The position numbers were made by a program, and so were the translations under genes. Under the pieces are notes generated by a model, which was not told the origin of the DNA, did no database searches, and worked only from the letters and a program-made list of their open reading frames with translations. Positions 9,978 to 20,503 of a stretch of 64,000 nucleotides of DNA are shown here, one piece after another. Where the stretch lies: assembly GCF_004378355.1 (NCBI RefSeq), contig NZ_SNUB01000006.1:1-64000 (forward strand). Direction: 5' to 3'. The stretch's first letter is position 1. Each line of letters starts with the position of its first letter. Source of the stretch: Psychromonas algicola (GTDB lineage: Bacteria; Pseudomonadota; Gammaproteobacteria; Enterobacterales; Psychromonadaceae).

Positions 9978-11006
9978 TTACTTAATGCTTCGATAAATTG
10001 CATCATAAAGAGAACATGTGTAAACAATATCAAACAACTTCAACTTTTCCTTTCCACCAGCCAATAAGCGAGTCTTCAAGGCTTCGTCTTCGGCCATAAG
10101 CGTAATAGCTTCGGCTAAAGACTTCCCATTACCAGCTTCAACCAATAAACCACTCACATTATTTTCAATAATATCAGGGATCCCACCAGCATTACTGCCA
10201 ATAACAGGTAATCCTGCTTGAATAGCTTCTAAGATAACAGAACCTAAACCTTCGCTATGAGAAGGATGGATAAAAATATCAGCAGCAGCAAACCAATTTC
10301 CCATCTCAGTCTGTTTACCAGCAAAAGTAATATTACTCATGCCTTGCGATTGCTGTTTTAAATTTTCTTTTTCTGGACCATCACCAAGCAAAACAAGCTG
10401 CAATTCAGGGTGGCTACCTTGCAATAACTTAAAAGCCTCTATGCTGGTATTATGACCTTTATGCCTTAGTAAGTTCGATGCTTGCATAACAATAACTTTA
10501 TCTTTAAATTGATTTTTTATGTTTGCAACAACTTCTGTATTAACAGGGTAATCAACGGGTGAACTTGGGATTTTATGTGTCATTGCATCAGGATGACGAA
10601 CTTTAATCGCATCAACAATTGCTTCACTTAAACCAACCAGGCACGATGCTTTTTGATAAGCAAGATTAGATAAAAACTTATTTTTTAATGGGTTATCAAT
10701 TCGACGTGTCACTATATATGGAACATGATATAAACGATTCTGTAACCAAGCCCAATAAATAGCCTGTCCTTCATGTACATGAATAAGATCACAGTCTGCT
10801 GTGATCGACTTTTTATGATTAAACAAAAAATGAGAGGTTGTCACCAATGTGCAATTAAGCTTTTTGATTTCATTCGCAAAAGGAGTATCAGGCTTAGCAA
10901 CAACAACAAGTTGAGAACCTTCTTTAATTTGTTGCAATATGAGCTGCAGAGTTTGACGCTCACCGCCACTAAAACCTCTTGCTAAATTAACGTGACAAAT
11001 CTTCAT
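9978..11006 (-). CDS. Family 4 glycosyltransferase (GT-B fold)
   Basis: A 342-residue retaining glycosyltransferase. The N-terminal GFSGGERQTLQLI, an ASNLLRHKGHNTSIEAF region at the start of the C-domain, and the EX7E-type motif in HPSHSEGLGSVILEAIQAGLPVIG are standard GT4 features for nucleotide-sugar binding. It is probably an LPS core glycosyltransferase, by position 8 bp after the GT2 gene. Acceptor and sugar are unknown. Confidence 0.88.
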   Translation of the reverse strand: MKICHVNLARGFSGGERQTLQLILQQIKEGSQLVVVAKPDTPFANEIKKLNCTLVTTSHFLFNHKKSITADCDLIHVHEGQAIYWAWLQNRLYHVPYIVTRRIDNPLKNKFLSNLAYQKASCLVGLSEAIVDAIKVRHPDAMTHKIPSSPVDYPVNTEVVANIKNQFKDKVIVMQASNLLRHKGHNTSIEAFKLLQGSHPELQLVLLGDGPEKENLKQQSQGMSNITFAGKQTEMGNWFAAADIFIHPSHSEGLGSVILEAIQAGLPVIGSNAGGIPDIIENNVSGLLVEAGNGKSLAEAITLMAEDEALKTRLLAGGKEKLKLFDIVYTCSLYDAIYRSIK

Positions 11007-11014
11007 TTTAAATC

Positions 11015-11794
11015 CTATTGCTTATTTTTTTTAACGTAATCACGAAGCCAAAGGTCAGCATAGCGAGTAAAAACAACATTCGCACTCAGTATCGCTAGCA
11101 ATAAGCCATGGCGACCATCTAAAAAGCCTTTTTTAATAAAATACATTTTGATAAAACGGAAAAAAGCATGTGAGATGGCTTTAGTGAAAGTAGATTTTTT
11201 CTTACCCTCTCTTTGCTCTACCCATGACGAAATATAAAGCGATGTTTTTTTCGTATATTGTGACAGGTCATCAAAGGTAAAATGAAGTAAGTCCCCTTTT
11301 AGTTTATTCACCGAATAATTATCTGGGACCTTAACTTGCTCATGTACTAACGAGTCATCATATTGCATTGCAGCTCTAGGATATAAACGTAAAACCCAAT
11401 CAGGGCTCCATCCTGAATGTTTTATATAACGCCCAAATGCTTTACTTAAGCGGTTTATTTTATAGCAACATTCTCGATTATCACTTTTTACGGCATCTAA
11501 AATACTTTGCTTGAGTCGCTCTGTTACTCGCTCATCGGCATCCAAAGGTAAAACCCATGTTGAGTTCATATAAGACTGCGCTAATTGACGTTGTTTACCA
11601 AAACCAGGCCATTCCGTATTCGTATAAAATTTATCAGTATATAACTTAGCAATTTCAGCGGTATTATCTGTACTACCAGAATCCACAATAACGATTTCAT
11701 CAACCCAATCTTTAACTGTATCTAAACATTCAGCTAAATGTGCCGATTCATTTTTTACAATCATTAGCACACCAATAGTTGGCTTATTCTCCAT
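11015..11794 (-). CDS. Family 2 glycosyltransferase, WaaE/KdtX-like LPS core enzyme
   Basis: I choose the ATG at 11794 (MENKPTIG, 259 residues), which has an AAGGAAG ribosome-binding site 5 bp upstream. The longer frame would run 100 bp into the upstream gene. TIGVLMIVKNESAHLAECL, VDSGSTDNTAEIA, the DADER motif and RLYPRAAMQYDDSLVHEQV are typical of the WaaE family, which adds beta-1,4-glucose to heptose I of the inner core. That specific activity is inferred from similarity. Gap to the upstream heptosyltransferase gene is 10 bp. Confidence 0.86.
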   Translation of the reverse strand: MENKPTIGVLMIVKNESAHLAECLDTVKDWVDEIVIVDSGSTDNTAEIAKLYTDKFYTNTEWPGFGKQRQLAQSYMNSTWVLPLDADERVTERLKQSILDAVKSDNRECCYKINRLSKAFGRYIKHSGWSPDWVLRLYPRAAMQYDDSLVHEQVKVPDNYSVNKLKGDLLHFTFDDLSQYTKKTSLYISSWVEQREGKKKSTFTKAISHAFFRFIKMYFIKKGFLDGRHGLLLAILSANVVFTRYADLWLRDYVKKNKQ

Positions 11795-11804
11795 GTGACT
11801 TCCT

Positions 11805-12866
11805 TTAATTACTACTTTGAATTGACAATTCAGCTGATATTTTATCAACCATTTTGATAACGTCAGTTGCTTGAATACGTTGCATTGCCGTCTTATCTTT
11901 AACACGAGAACGCCATGACAAATCCGCTAACACCTTGCCAGTTTCAGCTTCAATAGCTTCTTGGTAAGCACTCACCACATAATCACGATATAGATAAGGT
12001 CCAGTGCGCTGTGGGTTATGATGCGCATATAAACCAACAACAGGCGTATTTACTGCAACCGCCATATGCGTAGGGCCTGTATCAGGCGCAATGACTAACT
12101 TGCTTTCTTTTAATAAAGCTAGCATTTGCTTTAAAGAACTATGACCTACCAAATTGATTACATCGACCTGGCAGTGTTTAACAACATCAGCAGCCAAATC
12201 AACTTCAACTTGCGCGGGGCTACCAGCTAAAATAACTTGGAAACCTTTAGCAACGACATATTCTATAACTTCTGCATAACCCTCTGCAGTCCAATTTTTA
12301 TAACTTTTGCTGGCAGCAGGTACAATCACCACGGTTGGTTTATTGCTAATTTTTACCTTTGCCCACTCTTCATCTTGTTCACTCATCGGAATAACCCAAT
12401 GTAGTGGCATTTTGATAATGCCTAGCTCTTTTGCAAATGCAATAAACCCATCTAAAACATGCGGGGAACTGGGTGATGGGACTTTATGATTGATAAAAAG
12501 TGACTGCATATCACTGCTACGCTGCGCATCAAAACCTAGTTTATATTTCGCTTTAATACCTAAGCTAACAATACTTGCACGTAATGCGGTTTGCATATGT
12601 AACAGCGCGTCGAACTTCCGCCTTTTTAATAAAGACCAAACTTCTAAATAACCTTTAAATCCTTTTTTCTTATCAAAGGAGATCACTTCTATATTATCTA
12701 AATCACCAAGTAACTGAGCTTCTAATTTACCCATTATCCAAGTGATTTTAGTACTTGGCCATTGCGCTTGAATCATTTGCACCACAGAGGTCGCATTACA
12801 GACATCGCCAATAGCGGACAAACGAAGAATACAAATAGAATTGGGGGCTTTGGAGAAAAGGGCCAT
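11805..12866 (-). CDS. Family 9 glycosyltransferase, heptosyltransferase I-like (OpsX type)
   Basis: The chosen start at 12866 (MALFSKAPN, 353 residues) follows AGGTGAG, and homology begins there with SICILRLSAIGDVCNATSVV. The C-domain has VIVPAASKSYKNW and IAPDTGPTHMAVAVNTPVVGLY, the ADP-heptose site of GT9. The opening resembles OpsX-type enzymes that add the first heptose to Kdo. Since waaF is present separately, heptosyltransferase I is the best reading; WaaQ-type is the alternative. It heads the minus-strand GT run. Confidence 0.85.
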   Translation of the reverse strand: MALFSKAPNSICILRLSAIGDVCNATSVVQMIQAQWPSTKITWIMGKLEAQLLGDLDNIEVISFDKKKGFKGYLEVWSLLKRRKFDALLHMQTALRASIVSLGIKAKYKLGFDAQRSSDMQSLFINHKVPSPSSPHVLDGFIAFAKELGIIKMPLHWVIPMSEQDEEWAKVKISNKPTVVIVPAASKSYKNWTAEGYAEVIEYVVAKGFQVILAGSPAQVEVDLAADVVKHCQVDVINLVGHSSLKQMLALLKESKLVIAPDTGPTHMAVAVNTPVVGLYAHHNPQRTGPYLYRDYVVSAYQEAIEAETGKVLADLSWRSRVKDKTAMQRIQATDVIKMVDKISAELSIQSSN

Positions 12867-13007
12867 AAAATACAGCTCACCTAAATAATTTAATATATGA
12901 ATGAAAAGAAAGAGTTGAATTATGCAGTCTTCAAACAACAATGTAAAACATCTTACCATTGCTAGACAATTGAAAGATAATATATGTTAACTATTCAAAT
13001 AAAAACA

Positions 13008-13718
13008 TTAGGAAATGTTAGCTTTATACCCCGCAAATAAAGGTTCCCAATCATTCTCATCCCAGTGTATAGCTCTTTTCTTTACTTCTTTTCTAAAAGA
13101 ACGTAATAAGCGATTAATATTAGCCTCTTTCCAACCTTCACCATCTTGTTGATAACACTTGTCAAAATCAATAATCCAAACTGTGGAGCTTGTATCGAGC
13201 AATATGTTATGGATATTAAGATCCGTATGATTGACTTGAGATTGGTGTAATTTTTTTATTTCCTTGCCTATTTCAAAATACTCTTGTTTTGTTAACCTTC
13301 TTTCTTGTAATAAGCCAACAAGATCCGATGCATTCGATATTTTTTCAGAGAGTAAATCGGCTTGATAGAAAATATGATTTCTAACCACTCTCGCAGCAAT
13401 CGGCGTCGGAACATTAACACCTTCATCTTTCAAGTGATTTAATAAATGAAATTCAGCAATACTGCGAGTTTTATTATAACCAATGAAAAAATAACTATCC
13501 GATATTACTTTACCGAATAGTCCTCCTCGGCGATAATGACGTAATGCAGCTTGCAAAAGAGGAAGTTGAATAAACCAAGTAGTACCACGTCCTTGCGCAC
13601 ACCCTATTATTGCATTTTTCTTCTGCCAATAATTTTCATCAAAACAGCCAGAAACATCATCAATAAGCTCGCTATTATATATTATATAAATATTTGAGCT
13701 TTGAATGGTTTTGAACAT
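13008..13718 (-). CDS. kdkA: 3-deoxy-D-manno-octulosonic acid kinase
   Basis: A 236-residue kinase-fold enzyme that phosphorylates Kdo in the LPS inner core using ATP. The RGGLFG loop with K70, HTDLNIHNILL with catalytic Asp166, and IDFDK with the metal Asp184 match the KdkA/WaaP-like kinase family. In Haemophilus and Vibrio the phosphate replaces the second Kdo. Upstream gap to pgi is 165 bp; downstream is the heptosyltransferase gene on the same strand. Confidence 0.92.
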   Translation of the reverse strand: MFKTIQSSNIYIIYNSELIDDVSGCFDENYWQKKNAIIGCAQGRGTTWFIQLPLLQAALRHYRRGGLFGKVISDSYFFIGYNKTRSIAEFHLLNHLKDEGVNVPTPIAARVVRNHIFYQADLLSEKISNASDLVGLLQERRLTKQEYFEIGKEIKKLHQSQVNHTDLNIHNILLDTSSTVWIIDFDKCYQQDGEGWKEANINRLLRSFRKEVKKRAIHWDENDWEPLFAGYKANIS

Positions 13719-13883
13719 TTAAAAAATCCTAGATTTATATTGATGAAGCGAGATAAAGTCATTCAGTAGTATTATTAATACAGAGCATAATCAATAAATA
13801 AAAAAACAAAATAGAAATAAGGCCAATTCAATCAATCAGCCTATTATATAAGAAAACAAAGAAGTTACTCTAAGCGCTTTCTT

Positions 13884-15536
13884 TTACTTCCAACCTTTCC
13901 AAGCATTAATCAACCCATTAGTTGAACAATCGTGGCTGTCAACATAGTCGCTGTTGTTCAGTTCGGGTAGGATTTGACCAGCAAGTTGTTTGCCTAACTC
14001 AACGCCCCATTGATCGAAGGTGAAGATATTCCAAATAACACCCTGTGTGAAAATCTTTTGCTCATACATTGCGATCAACTGCCCTAGCGCTTTAGGCGTT
14101 ATCTTTTTCACTAAAATGGAATTCGTTGGTTTATTACCTTCAAACACTTTATAAGGGACTAGATTAGCCACTTCATCTAATGATTTTCCTGATGCCGTTA
14201 ACTCTGATTCCACTTGCATTTTTGTTTTACCAAAGGCTAACGCTTCGGTTTGAGCAAAGAAGTTAGACAACAATTTAGCATGGTGATCACCCGCCGGATT
14301 ATGGCTCACTGCAGGCGCAATAAAATCACAAGGAATTAATTTAGTTCCTTGATGGATCAATTGATAAAACGCATGTTGTCCGTTAGTACCTGGTTCGCCC
14401 CAAATGATAGGCCCTGTTTGATAATCTACAGGATCGCCATTGCGATCAGTGCACTTACCATTTGATTCCATATTGCCTTGCTGGAAATAAGCAGGGAAAC
14501 GATGCATATATTGATCATAAGGCAAAATAGCTTCTGATTCCGCGCCATAAAAGTTGTTATACCAAATACCAATCACAGCTAATAAAACAGGAATATTATT
14601 TTCAAACTCAGTATTCGCAAAATGCTTATCCATTTCATGAGCACCAGTTAGTAACTCTTCGTAATTATCGAAACCAATAGATAAAGCAATAGATAATCCA
14701 ATTGCAGACCAAATAGAGTAACGCCCCCCTACCCAATCCCAAAACTGGAACATATTATCGGCATCGATACCAAACTCAGTGACCGCTTCAGTATTGGTCG
14801 ATAACGCAACAAAATGCTGAGCAACGAATTTTTCATCTTGTGCAAAATTCAAAAACCAATCACGGGCACTATGTGCATTAGTCATGGTTTCTTGTGTTGT
14901 GAAAGTTTTTGAAGCGACTAGAAATAAAGTCGTTTGCGGATCGACTTTGGTTAATGTCTCAACGATATGTGTCCCATCAACATTCGATACATAATGCGTT
15001 TCAATACCATCGACTTTATAAGGACGTAAGGCTTCAGTCACCATATAAGGACCTAAATCAGAACCACCAATGCCAATATTAACCACATCAGTAATACGCT
15101 TACCTGTATAACCCAACCATTCGCCAGAATGCACCTTGTCACAAAAAGACTTCATTTGCGCTAACACAGCATTGATTTTAGGCATCACATCTTCGCCATT
15201 AACCACCACAGGATTATTACTTCTATTACGCAAAGCACTATGTAATACAGCACGTTGTTCAGTAATATTAATTTTTTCACCTGAAAACTGCGCTTTAATT
15301 GCATTCTCTAAATCGACTTCTTTTGCAAGCTCAATCAAACTCGCTAGAATTTCTTCAGTAATTAAATTCTTAGAAAAATCTAACAAAAAATCATCATTAA
15401 ATTGACGAGAAAAAGTATCAAAACGTGTCGCATCTTCAGCAAACAATTCTGAAATTTGCATATCAATATGCTCATCGAATAAGTCTTGAAGCTTGGTCCA
15501 TGCAGCGGTCTTTGTAGGTTGGATATTTTTCAACAT
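13884..15536 (-). CDS. pgi: Glucose-6-phosphate isomerase
   Basis: Interconverts glucose-6-phosphate and fructose-6-phosphate in glycolysis/gluconeogenesis. It has 550 residues, matching the gammaproteobacterial enzyme. [11 protein letters not shown] and [11 protein letters not shown] are the sugar-phosphate SIS-domain motifs. GNMESNGK and the [16 protein letters not shown] segment are the PGI signatures, containing the active-site Glu and His. Monocistronic, divergent from ubiE. Confidence 0.97.
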   Translation of the reverse strand: MLKNIQPTKTAAWTKLQDLFDEHIDMQISELFAEDATRFDTFSRQFNDDFLLDFSKNLITEEILASLIELAKEVDLENAIKAQFSGEKINITEQRAVLHSALRNRSNNPVVVNGEDVMPKINAVLAQMKSFCDKVHSGEWLGYTGKRITDVVNIGIGGSDLGPYMVTEALRPYKVDGIETHYVSNVDGTHIVETLTKVDPQTTLFLVASKTFTTQETMTNAHSARDWFLNFAQDEKFVAQHFVALSTNTEAVTEFGIDADNMFQFWDWVGGRYSIWSAIGLSIALSIGFDNYEELLTGAHEMDKHFANTEFENNIPVLLAVIGIWYNNFYGAESEAILPYDQYMHRFPAYFQQGNMESNGKCTDRNGDPVDYQTGPIIWGEPGTNGQHAFYQLIHQGTKLIPCDFIAPAVSHNPAGDHHAKLLSNFFAQTEALAFGKTKMQVESELTASGKSLDEVANLVPYKVFEGNKPTNSILVKKITPKALGQLIAMYEQKIFTQGVIWNIFTFDQWGVELGKQLAGQILPELNNSDYVDSHDCSTNGLINAWKGWK

Positions 15537-15846
15537 ATAGCGTTCCCAAGTTTATGATATTAAAACTTTTTAAAGTGTTTAAAGTAGAAAATACAATCTA
15601 AATAAACAACACCGATTCCTTTATGTAACACCCTTAAAATAACCTAATGGGTTATTAAACTAGTTCCTATAGTATCGGCTAATAGAATATATTTCTATGA
15701 TGTAGCGTAATATTCAAAAAAAAGACAAGAAACACGATTCAATCAATATCACCATAACAATAAAGATCCAACTATGGCTAAAAGATTGTTATCATAGATA
15801 AATTTAATCTACACAAATTTTTTATCCAGAAGGTAAAGAGATAATC
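15537..15846. other. Divergent regulatory region pgi / ubiE
   Basis: A 310-bp AT-rich gap with no ORF. It holds an inverted repeat AATAACC-taatg-GGTTATT (15638-15656), which could be an operator or a 5' UTR hairpin, and the ubiE ribosome-binding site (GAAGGTAAAGAG). No confident promoter was assigned. Confidence 0.5.
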
Positions 15847-16602
15847 ATGAAAAAATCGCCTGACAATACAACTCATTTTGGCTTTAAAACCGTTGAAGAA
15901 GATAAAAAAGTAGAATTAGTGGCTGATGTTTTCCACTCTGTTGCTGCCAAATACGACATTATGAACGATGTATTATCTTTAGGTATTCACCGTATCTGGA
16001 AACGTTTCACCATTGATTGTTCAGGTGTTCGTAAAGGTCAAAAAGTCCTCGACTTAGCAGGCGGCACAGGCGATCTAACGGCTAAGTTTTCGCGTATAGT
16101 CGGTGAAGAAGGCCAAGTGGTTTTAGCCGATATCAATGATTCCATGCTTAAAGTCGGTCGTAGTAAGTTACGTGACAAAGGTATTGAAGGTAACGTGAGT
16201 TATGTTCAAGCCAACGCAGAAGAACTGCCTTTCCCTGATAACCATTTTGATTTAATTACCATTGCTTTCGGACTACGTAACGTAACCGATAAAGATAAAG
16301 CCCTCGCTTCTATCTATCGAGTCCTAAAACCAGGTGGTCGTTTACTCGTATTAGAATTCTCAACACCACTTTATTCGCCAGTTAAAAAGTTTTATGACTT
16401 CTATTCATTCAACATTTTACCTAAATTAGGCAAATTAATTGCGAACGATAGTGAAAGTTATCAATACCTTGCTGAAAGTATTCGAATGCATCCAGATCAA
16501 GAAACATTAAAAGAAATGATGAATCAGGTTGGTTTTGATAATACAGAGTACTTTAACTTAAGTGCAGGTATTGTTGCATTACATCGTGGCTATAAATACT
16601 AG
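15847..16602 (+). CDS. ubiE: Ubiquinone/menaquinone biosynthesis C-methyltransferase
   Basis: SAM-dependent C-methyltransferase for demethylmenaquinone and the benzoquinol intermediate of ubiquinone. It has 251 residues. The SAM motif [12 protein letters not shown] is near 67-78. [11 protein letters not shown] and [16 protein letters not shown] are UbiE signatures. First of the ubiE-ubiJ-ubiB run, the conserved gammaproteobacterial order. Confidence 0.97.
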   Translation: MKKSPDNTTHFGFKTVEEDKKVELVADVFHSVAAKYDIMNDVLSLGIHRIWKRFTIDCSGVRKGQKVLDLAGGTGDLTAKFSRIVGEEGQVVLADINDSMLKVGRSKLRDKGIEGNVSYVQANAEELPFPDNHFDLITIAFGLRNVTDKDKALASIYRVLKPGGRLLVLEFSTPLYSPVKKFYDFYSFNILPKLGKLIANDSESYQYLAESIRMHPDQETLKEMMNQVGFDNTEYFNLSAGIVALHRGYKY

Positions 16603-16630
16603 TAACTCGCTCCTAACTCCGAGAATAAAT

Positions 16631-17242
16631 ATGTCATTAACAAATTTACTTTGTGGTTTATTAGAAACAGGTGTAAACCAATTACATCAATTAGATAGCA
16701 GCGCTGTCATAAAACGTAAACAACTTAATGGCACTATCATCGGCGTAAGTTTAAAAGAGCTGGATATTCCCCTGTATTTTGTCATCTCAGATCAACAAAT
16801 AGATGTATTGAATAAATTTGAAGGGCAAACGGATTGTACTATTCGAGTGAGTTTTAGTGCCTTAAAACAATTACAAGATAACCACCAATTAACCAATTTA
16901 ATTAAAAGTGGTGAGCTTGAAGTGGAAGGTGATATCCAACTTGTCCAACAATTTGCGAATTTATTAACAGATATGAAAATTGATTGGGAAGAACATTTAT
17001 CACAAAAAGTCGGTGATGTAGTGGCTCATAAGTTTTGCTACCACACAAAACAGCTTTTTAAAGGTGCAGTAACTCAATCCAAAGCAATTGAAAAACAAGC
17101 CGCTCTTTATATAACAGAAGAAGCTAAACTTGCACCTAGCGGATTAGAAGTTGCTTACTTCTGCGACCAAGTTAACACACTAGAAACTGAAACAGACAAA
17201 CTGCTGCTTAAGTTAGATGAGAAATTGAATCAACAAAGCTAA
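16631..17242 (+). CDS. ubiJ: Ubiquinone biosynthesis accessory factor UbiJ (SCP2 domain)
   Basis: The start is taken at ATG 16631 (MSLTNLLCGL, 203 residues); a longer frame would overlap ubiE. UbiJ is about 200 residues with an N-terminal SCP2 lipid-binding domain (roughly residues 10-110, including a GEVEGD-like stretch here read as GELEVEGDIQLVQQFANLL) and a C-terminal helical region. With UbiK it scaffolds the soluble ubiquinone hydroxylation complex. Position between ubiE and ubiB supports the call despite low family sequence conservation. Confidence 0.92.
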   Translation: MSLTNLLCGLLETGVNQLHQLDSSAVIKRKQLNGTIIGVSLKELDIPLYFVISDQQIDVLNKFEGQTDCTIRVSFSALKQLQDNHQLTNLIKSGELEVEGDIQLVQQFANLLTDMKIDWEEHLSQKVGDVVAHKFCYHTKQLFKGAVTQSKAIEKQAALYITEEAKLAPSGLEVAYFCDQVNTLETETDKLLLKLDEKLNQQS

Positions 17243-17261
17243 CTAAATAGCCGGAAGAATA

Positions 17262-18902
17262 ATGATAAAAATTAAAGAGTTATCGCGTTTATATCAAATT
17301 AACAAAACCTTTATTGAATATGGTTTAATTGAGTTAATTCCGAAAACTCAAATACCTAAAAGCTATTGGCTAATGCGCATTGTGTTGTTTTGGTTGCACA
17401 ACAAACACAAAAAATTAAGCTCAGCAGAGCGCTTGCGTTTAAGCTTACAATCACTAGGTCCTATCTATATAAAATTAGGACAAATGCTTTCTACTCGTCG
17501 AGATCTACTCGCTCCAATTTATGCAGATCAACTCGCTCATTTACAAGACAACGTGCCACCATTTTGTGGTGATCTAGCCATCAAACAAATCGAAGAAGCT
17601 TTCCAGCGTCCTATCGATGAAATCTTTGATGACTTTGATAAAACCGCCCTTGCTTCAGCTTCCATCGCACAAGTTCATACCGCAATATTAAAAGAGGATG
17701 GACGAGAAGTTGTGGTAAAGGTCACCCGTCCTGATATTGAAAAAACAATTACCGCTGATATTCAATTAATGAAATGGCTCGCGGCATTAATGCAACGCTT
17801 TGTGAAAGATGCAAAACGATTACGTCCCGTAGAAGTGATTAATGAATACGAAAAAACCATACTCGACGAACTAGACTTAATGCGAGAAGGCGCCAATGCT
17901 ATTCAATTACGCCGCAACTTCTTAGATTCAAAATTATTATACGTCCCTGAAATCTATTCTGATTATTGCACTAAAAATGCACTCGTCATGGAGCGAATCT
18001 ACGGTATTCCAGTTTCTGATATAAATGCCTTAAAAGCGCAAAATACAAACTTAAAATTGTTGGCAGAGCGCGGTGTTGAAGCCTTTTTTACCCAAGTCTT
18101 TCGCGATAGCTTCTTCCATGCGGATATGCATCCAGGTAATGTATTTGTTTCCTACGAACACCCTGAAGATCCACTTTGGATTGGCATCGACTGTGGTATT
18201 GTTGGTACTTTAACCAATGAAGATAAACGTTATCTAGCAGAAAACTTTTTAGCCTTCTTCAATCGTGATTACAGACAAGTAGCACAACTGCATATTGATT
18301 CAGGCTGGGTACCAGAAGACACGCCTGTTGAAGAGTTTGAGTTTGCGATCCGCGCTGTTTGCGAGCCTATTTTTGAAAAGCCTTTATCTGAAATATCCTT
18401 TGCTCAAGTGCTCATTAATCTGTTTAACACTGCTCGCCGCTTCGATATGCAAGTGCAGCCACAGCTAGTATTATTACAAAAAACATTACTTTATATCGAA
18501 GGCTTAGGTCGTCAGTTATACCCACAGTTAGACTTATGGGATACAGCAAAACCTTTCTTAGAAAACTGGATGTTAGAGCAAGTCAGCCCTAAAACCTTAC
18601 TTAAGAAATTAAAATTAAAAGCGCCTTTCTGGTTAGAAAAGTTACCTGATATTCCAGAGTTGGTTTATCACAACCTAGCGCAAACAAAACAAATTCAGCA
18701 ACAGCAGCAACTATTAATACAACGACTGAATGAGCAACAACAAAAAAACAGTAAAAGCCAAGTCATTACGGCCTTGGCAATTACCTTCAGTATCATTGCA
18801 ACTTTATTCTATTTACAGTCTAACGATAAGTTTAGCTTGTATTTTGGTATACCAGCAGTAATATCTTGGGTACTTGCTTGGCGCTTTACTAACAAAAAGT
18901 AA
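17262..18902 (+). CDS. ubiB: UbiB, atypical kinase/ATPase for ubiquinone biosynthesis
   Basis: A 546-residue ADCK/UbiB protein-kinase-like ATPase needed for ubiquinone synthesis. The [13 protein letters not shown] motif (KxGQ) and the Ala-rich loop ASASIAQVH are family-specific and replace the normal glycine loop. [13 protein letters not shown] and IDCGIVG are the catalytic and metal motifs. Two C-terminal membrane helices are seen (about 500-520 and 526-542). It lies 19 bp after ubiJ. Confidence 0.96.
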   Translation: MIKIKELSRLYQINKTFIEYGLIELIPKTQIPKSYWLMRIVLFWLHNKHKKLSSAERLRLSLQSLGPIYIKLGQMLSTRRDLLAPIYADQLAHLQDNVPPFCGDLAIKQIEEAFQRPIDEIFDDFDKTALASASIAQVHTAILKEDGREVVVKVTRPDIEKTITADIQLMKWLAALMQRFVKDAKRLRPVEVINEYEKTILDELDLMREGANAIQLRRNFLDSKLLYVPEIYSDYCTKNALVMERIYGIPVSDINALKAQNTNLKLLAERGVEAFFTQVFRDSFFHADMHPGNVFVSYEHPEDPLWIGIDCGIVGTLTNEDKRYLAENFLAFFNRDYRQVAQLHIDSGWVPEDTPVEEFEFAIRAVCEPIFEKPLSEISFAQVLINLFNTARRFDMQVQPQLVLLQKTLLYIEGLGRQLYPQLDLWDTAKPFLENWMLEQVSPKTLLKKLKLKAPFWLEKLPDIPELVYHNLAQTKQIQQQQQLLIQRLNEQQQKNSKSQVITALAITFSIIATLFYLQSNDKFSLYFGIPAVISWVLAWRFTNKK

Positions 18903-18997
18903 CCTTTACACCTTTGATTTTATATCCCTAACAATCGGTGTATAAAACATTAACTTAATTTTTTTAATAACATTATTTAAACTACGAGGAATATATT

Positions 18998-19228
18998 ATG
19001 GGCGGCATCGGAATTTGGCAGTTAGTTATCATTGCAGTCATTGTGATTGTTTTATTTGGTACTAAAAAATTACGCGGCGTAGGCAGTGATCTTGGTGGCG
19101 CAATCAAAGGCTTCAAAAAAGCGATAAAAGATGAAGAGCCAACGAGCGAATTAGAAAAGAAACCAAGCGCAAGTTTAAATGCAGAGCAACAAGTGGCTGA
19201 TGCAGAAAAAAGCCAACAAAAAGACTAA
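18998..19228 (+). CDS. tatA: Sec-independent protein translocase subunit TatA
   Basis: A 76-residue Tat pore-forming component. It has one N-terminal membrane helix ([19 protein letters not shown]), then an amphipathic helix ([15 protein letters not shown]) and a polar tail; the FGTKKLR hinge is diagnostic. ATG follows ACGAGGAA. First of the tatABC-tatD block. Confidence 0.96.
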   Translation: MGGIGIWQLVIIAVIVIVLFGTKKLRGVGSDLGGAIKGFKKAIKDEEPTSELEKKPSASLNAEQQVADAEKSQQKD

Positions 19229-19292
19229 GCATTAAATTGCAGTCATCAATGAAAGCTCTTCGATTTAGATTATTAAATAAAGGCATTAATTA

Positions 19293-19727
19293 ATGTTTGA
19301 TATTGGTTTTTGGGAGATCATGCTGATCTCCATTATTGGATTAGTCGTATTAGGCCCTCAACGCCTACCTATCGCTATTAAAAGCGTTATGAAGTGGGTT
19401 AATACTGCAAAAAACATGGCCAATTCAGTTAAAAATGAAATATCGCAAGAGCTTGAATTACATGAGATGAATGAAAATATGATCAAGGCAACAAAGCAAG
19501 GCCTTGATACAATGGATCCTAACTTAAAGGCTTCCATTGATGAAATGAAGAACACAGTAAAAGACTTAACTCGCCCTTACGAATATGATGGAGATGAAGC
19601 GATCCAGCCTCATCATAAAGAACCAATTCAAAGCGAAGTAAGCACTACTGAGCAAGATCAAAGCACTAAAACTGAAGCAAATAATTTACAATCATCTTCA
19701 GCACCAACCACGCCACAGGACAAATAA
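19293..19727 (+). CDS. tatB: Sec-independent protein translocase subunit TatB
   Basis: Receptor component that binds twin-arginine substrates with TatC. It has 144 residues. N-terminal helix FWEIMLISIIGLVVLGPQRL with the TatB-type GPQRLP hinge, then a long charged helix and a variable Gln/Thr/Ser-rich tail. It lies 64 bp after tatA and 3 bp before tatC. Confidence 0.95.
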   Translation: MFDIGFWEIMLISIIGLVVLGPQRLPIAIKSVMKWVNTAKNMANSVKNEISQELELHEMNENMIKATKQGLDTMDPNLKASIDEMKNTVKDLTRPYEYDGDEAIQPHHKEPIQSEVSTTEQDQSTKTEANNLQSSSAPTTPQDK

Positions 19728-19730
19728 TTA

Positions 19731-20501
19731 ATGAGTGAGCAAACGCCAGATCAAGAGCAACATAGCCTGCCATTAATCACTCACCTTTTAGAGCTAAGAG
19801 ACAGGCTATTAAAAGTGGTTGTTGTTGTCTTCTTGGTATTTTTACCCTTAGTTTATTTTGCTAACGACATTTATCATTACATCGCTATCCCACTGACTAG
19901 CCAATTACCTATCGGCTCCAGTATGATTGCAACAGGTGTTGCGACGCCCTTTTTTACGCCGATTAAATTAGCCATAGTATTAGCTATTTTTATTGCTATT
20001 CCGGTGATCCTATACCAATTATGGGCTTTTATTGCGCCCGGCTTATACAAACATGAACGACGTTTAATCGCACCTTTAGTGGTGAGTAGCGCATTACTTT
20101 TTTATGCAGGCATGGCCTTCGCTTATTATGTTGTTTTCCCGTTAGCCTTTGCTTTCTTCACCACGACAGCTCCTGAAGGCGTTACCATTGCAACCGATAT
20201 CAGTAGCTATTTAGATTTTGTTTTAAAACTATTTTTTGCCTTTGGCTTAGCCTTTGAAATTCCAGTGGCGACATTGTTATTATGCTGGACAGGTGCAACC
20301 ACACCAACGCAACTCAGAGCAAAACGTCCTTATATCGTTGTCGCAGCTTTCATTTTTGGGATGTTATTAACACCACCAGATGTTATTTCACAAACACTAC
20401 TTGCCGTTCCTATGCTGATCCTCTTTGAACTGGGTTTATTATTTGCACGCTTTTATGTGAAAGAAGAAGTAGAAAATACGATTCACCAAGAGTCAGAATA
20501 A
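19731..20501 (+). CDS. tatC: Sec-independent protein translocase subunit TatC
   Basis: A 256-residue, six-helix inner-membrane core of the Tat translocase. The N-terminal [15 protein letters not shown] binds signal peptides, [10 protein letters not shown] and [11 protein letters not shown] are the classic first-loop TatC motifs, and the periplasmic caps are conserved. The likely client in this window is the Tat-type TRAP binding protein at 25.6 kb. Confidence 0.96.
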   Translation: MSEQTPDQEQHSLPLITHLLELRDRLLKVVVVVFLVFLPLVYFANDIYHYIAIPLTSQLPIGSSMIATGVATPFFTPIKLAIVLAIFIAIPVILYQLWAFIAPGLYKHERRLIAPLVVSSALLFYAGMAFAYYVVFPLAFAFFTTTAPEGVTIATDISSYLDFVLKLFFAFGLAFEIPVATLLLCWTGATTPTQLRAKRPYIVVAAFIFGMLLTPPDVISQTLLAVPMLILFELGLLFARFYVKEEVENTIHQESE

Positions 20502-20503
20502 AC

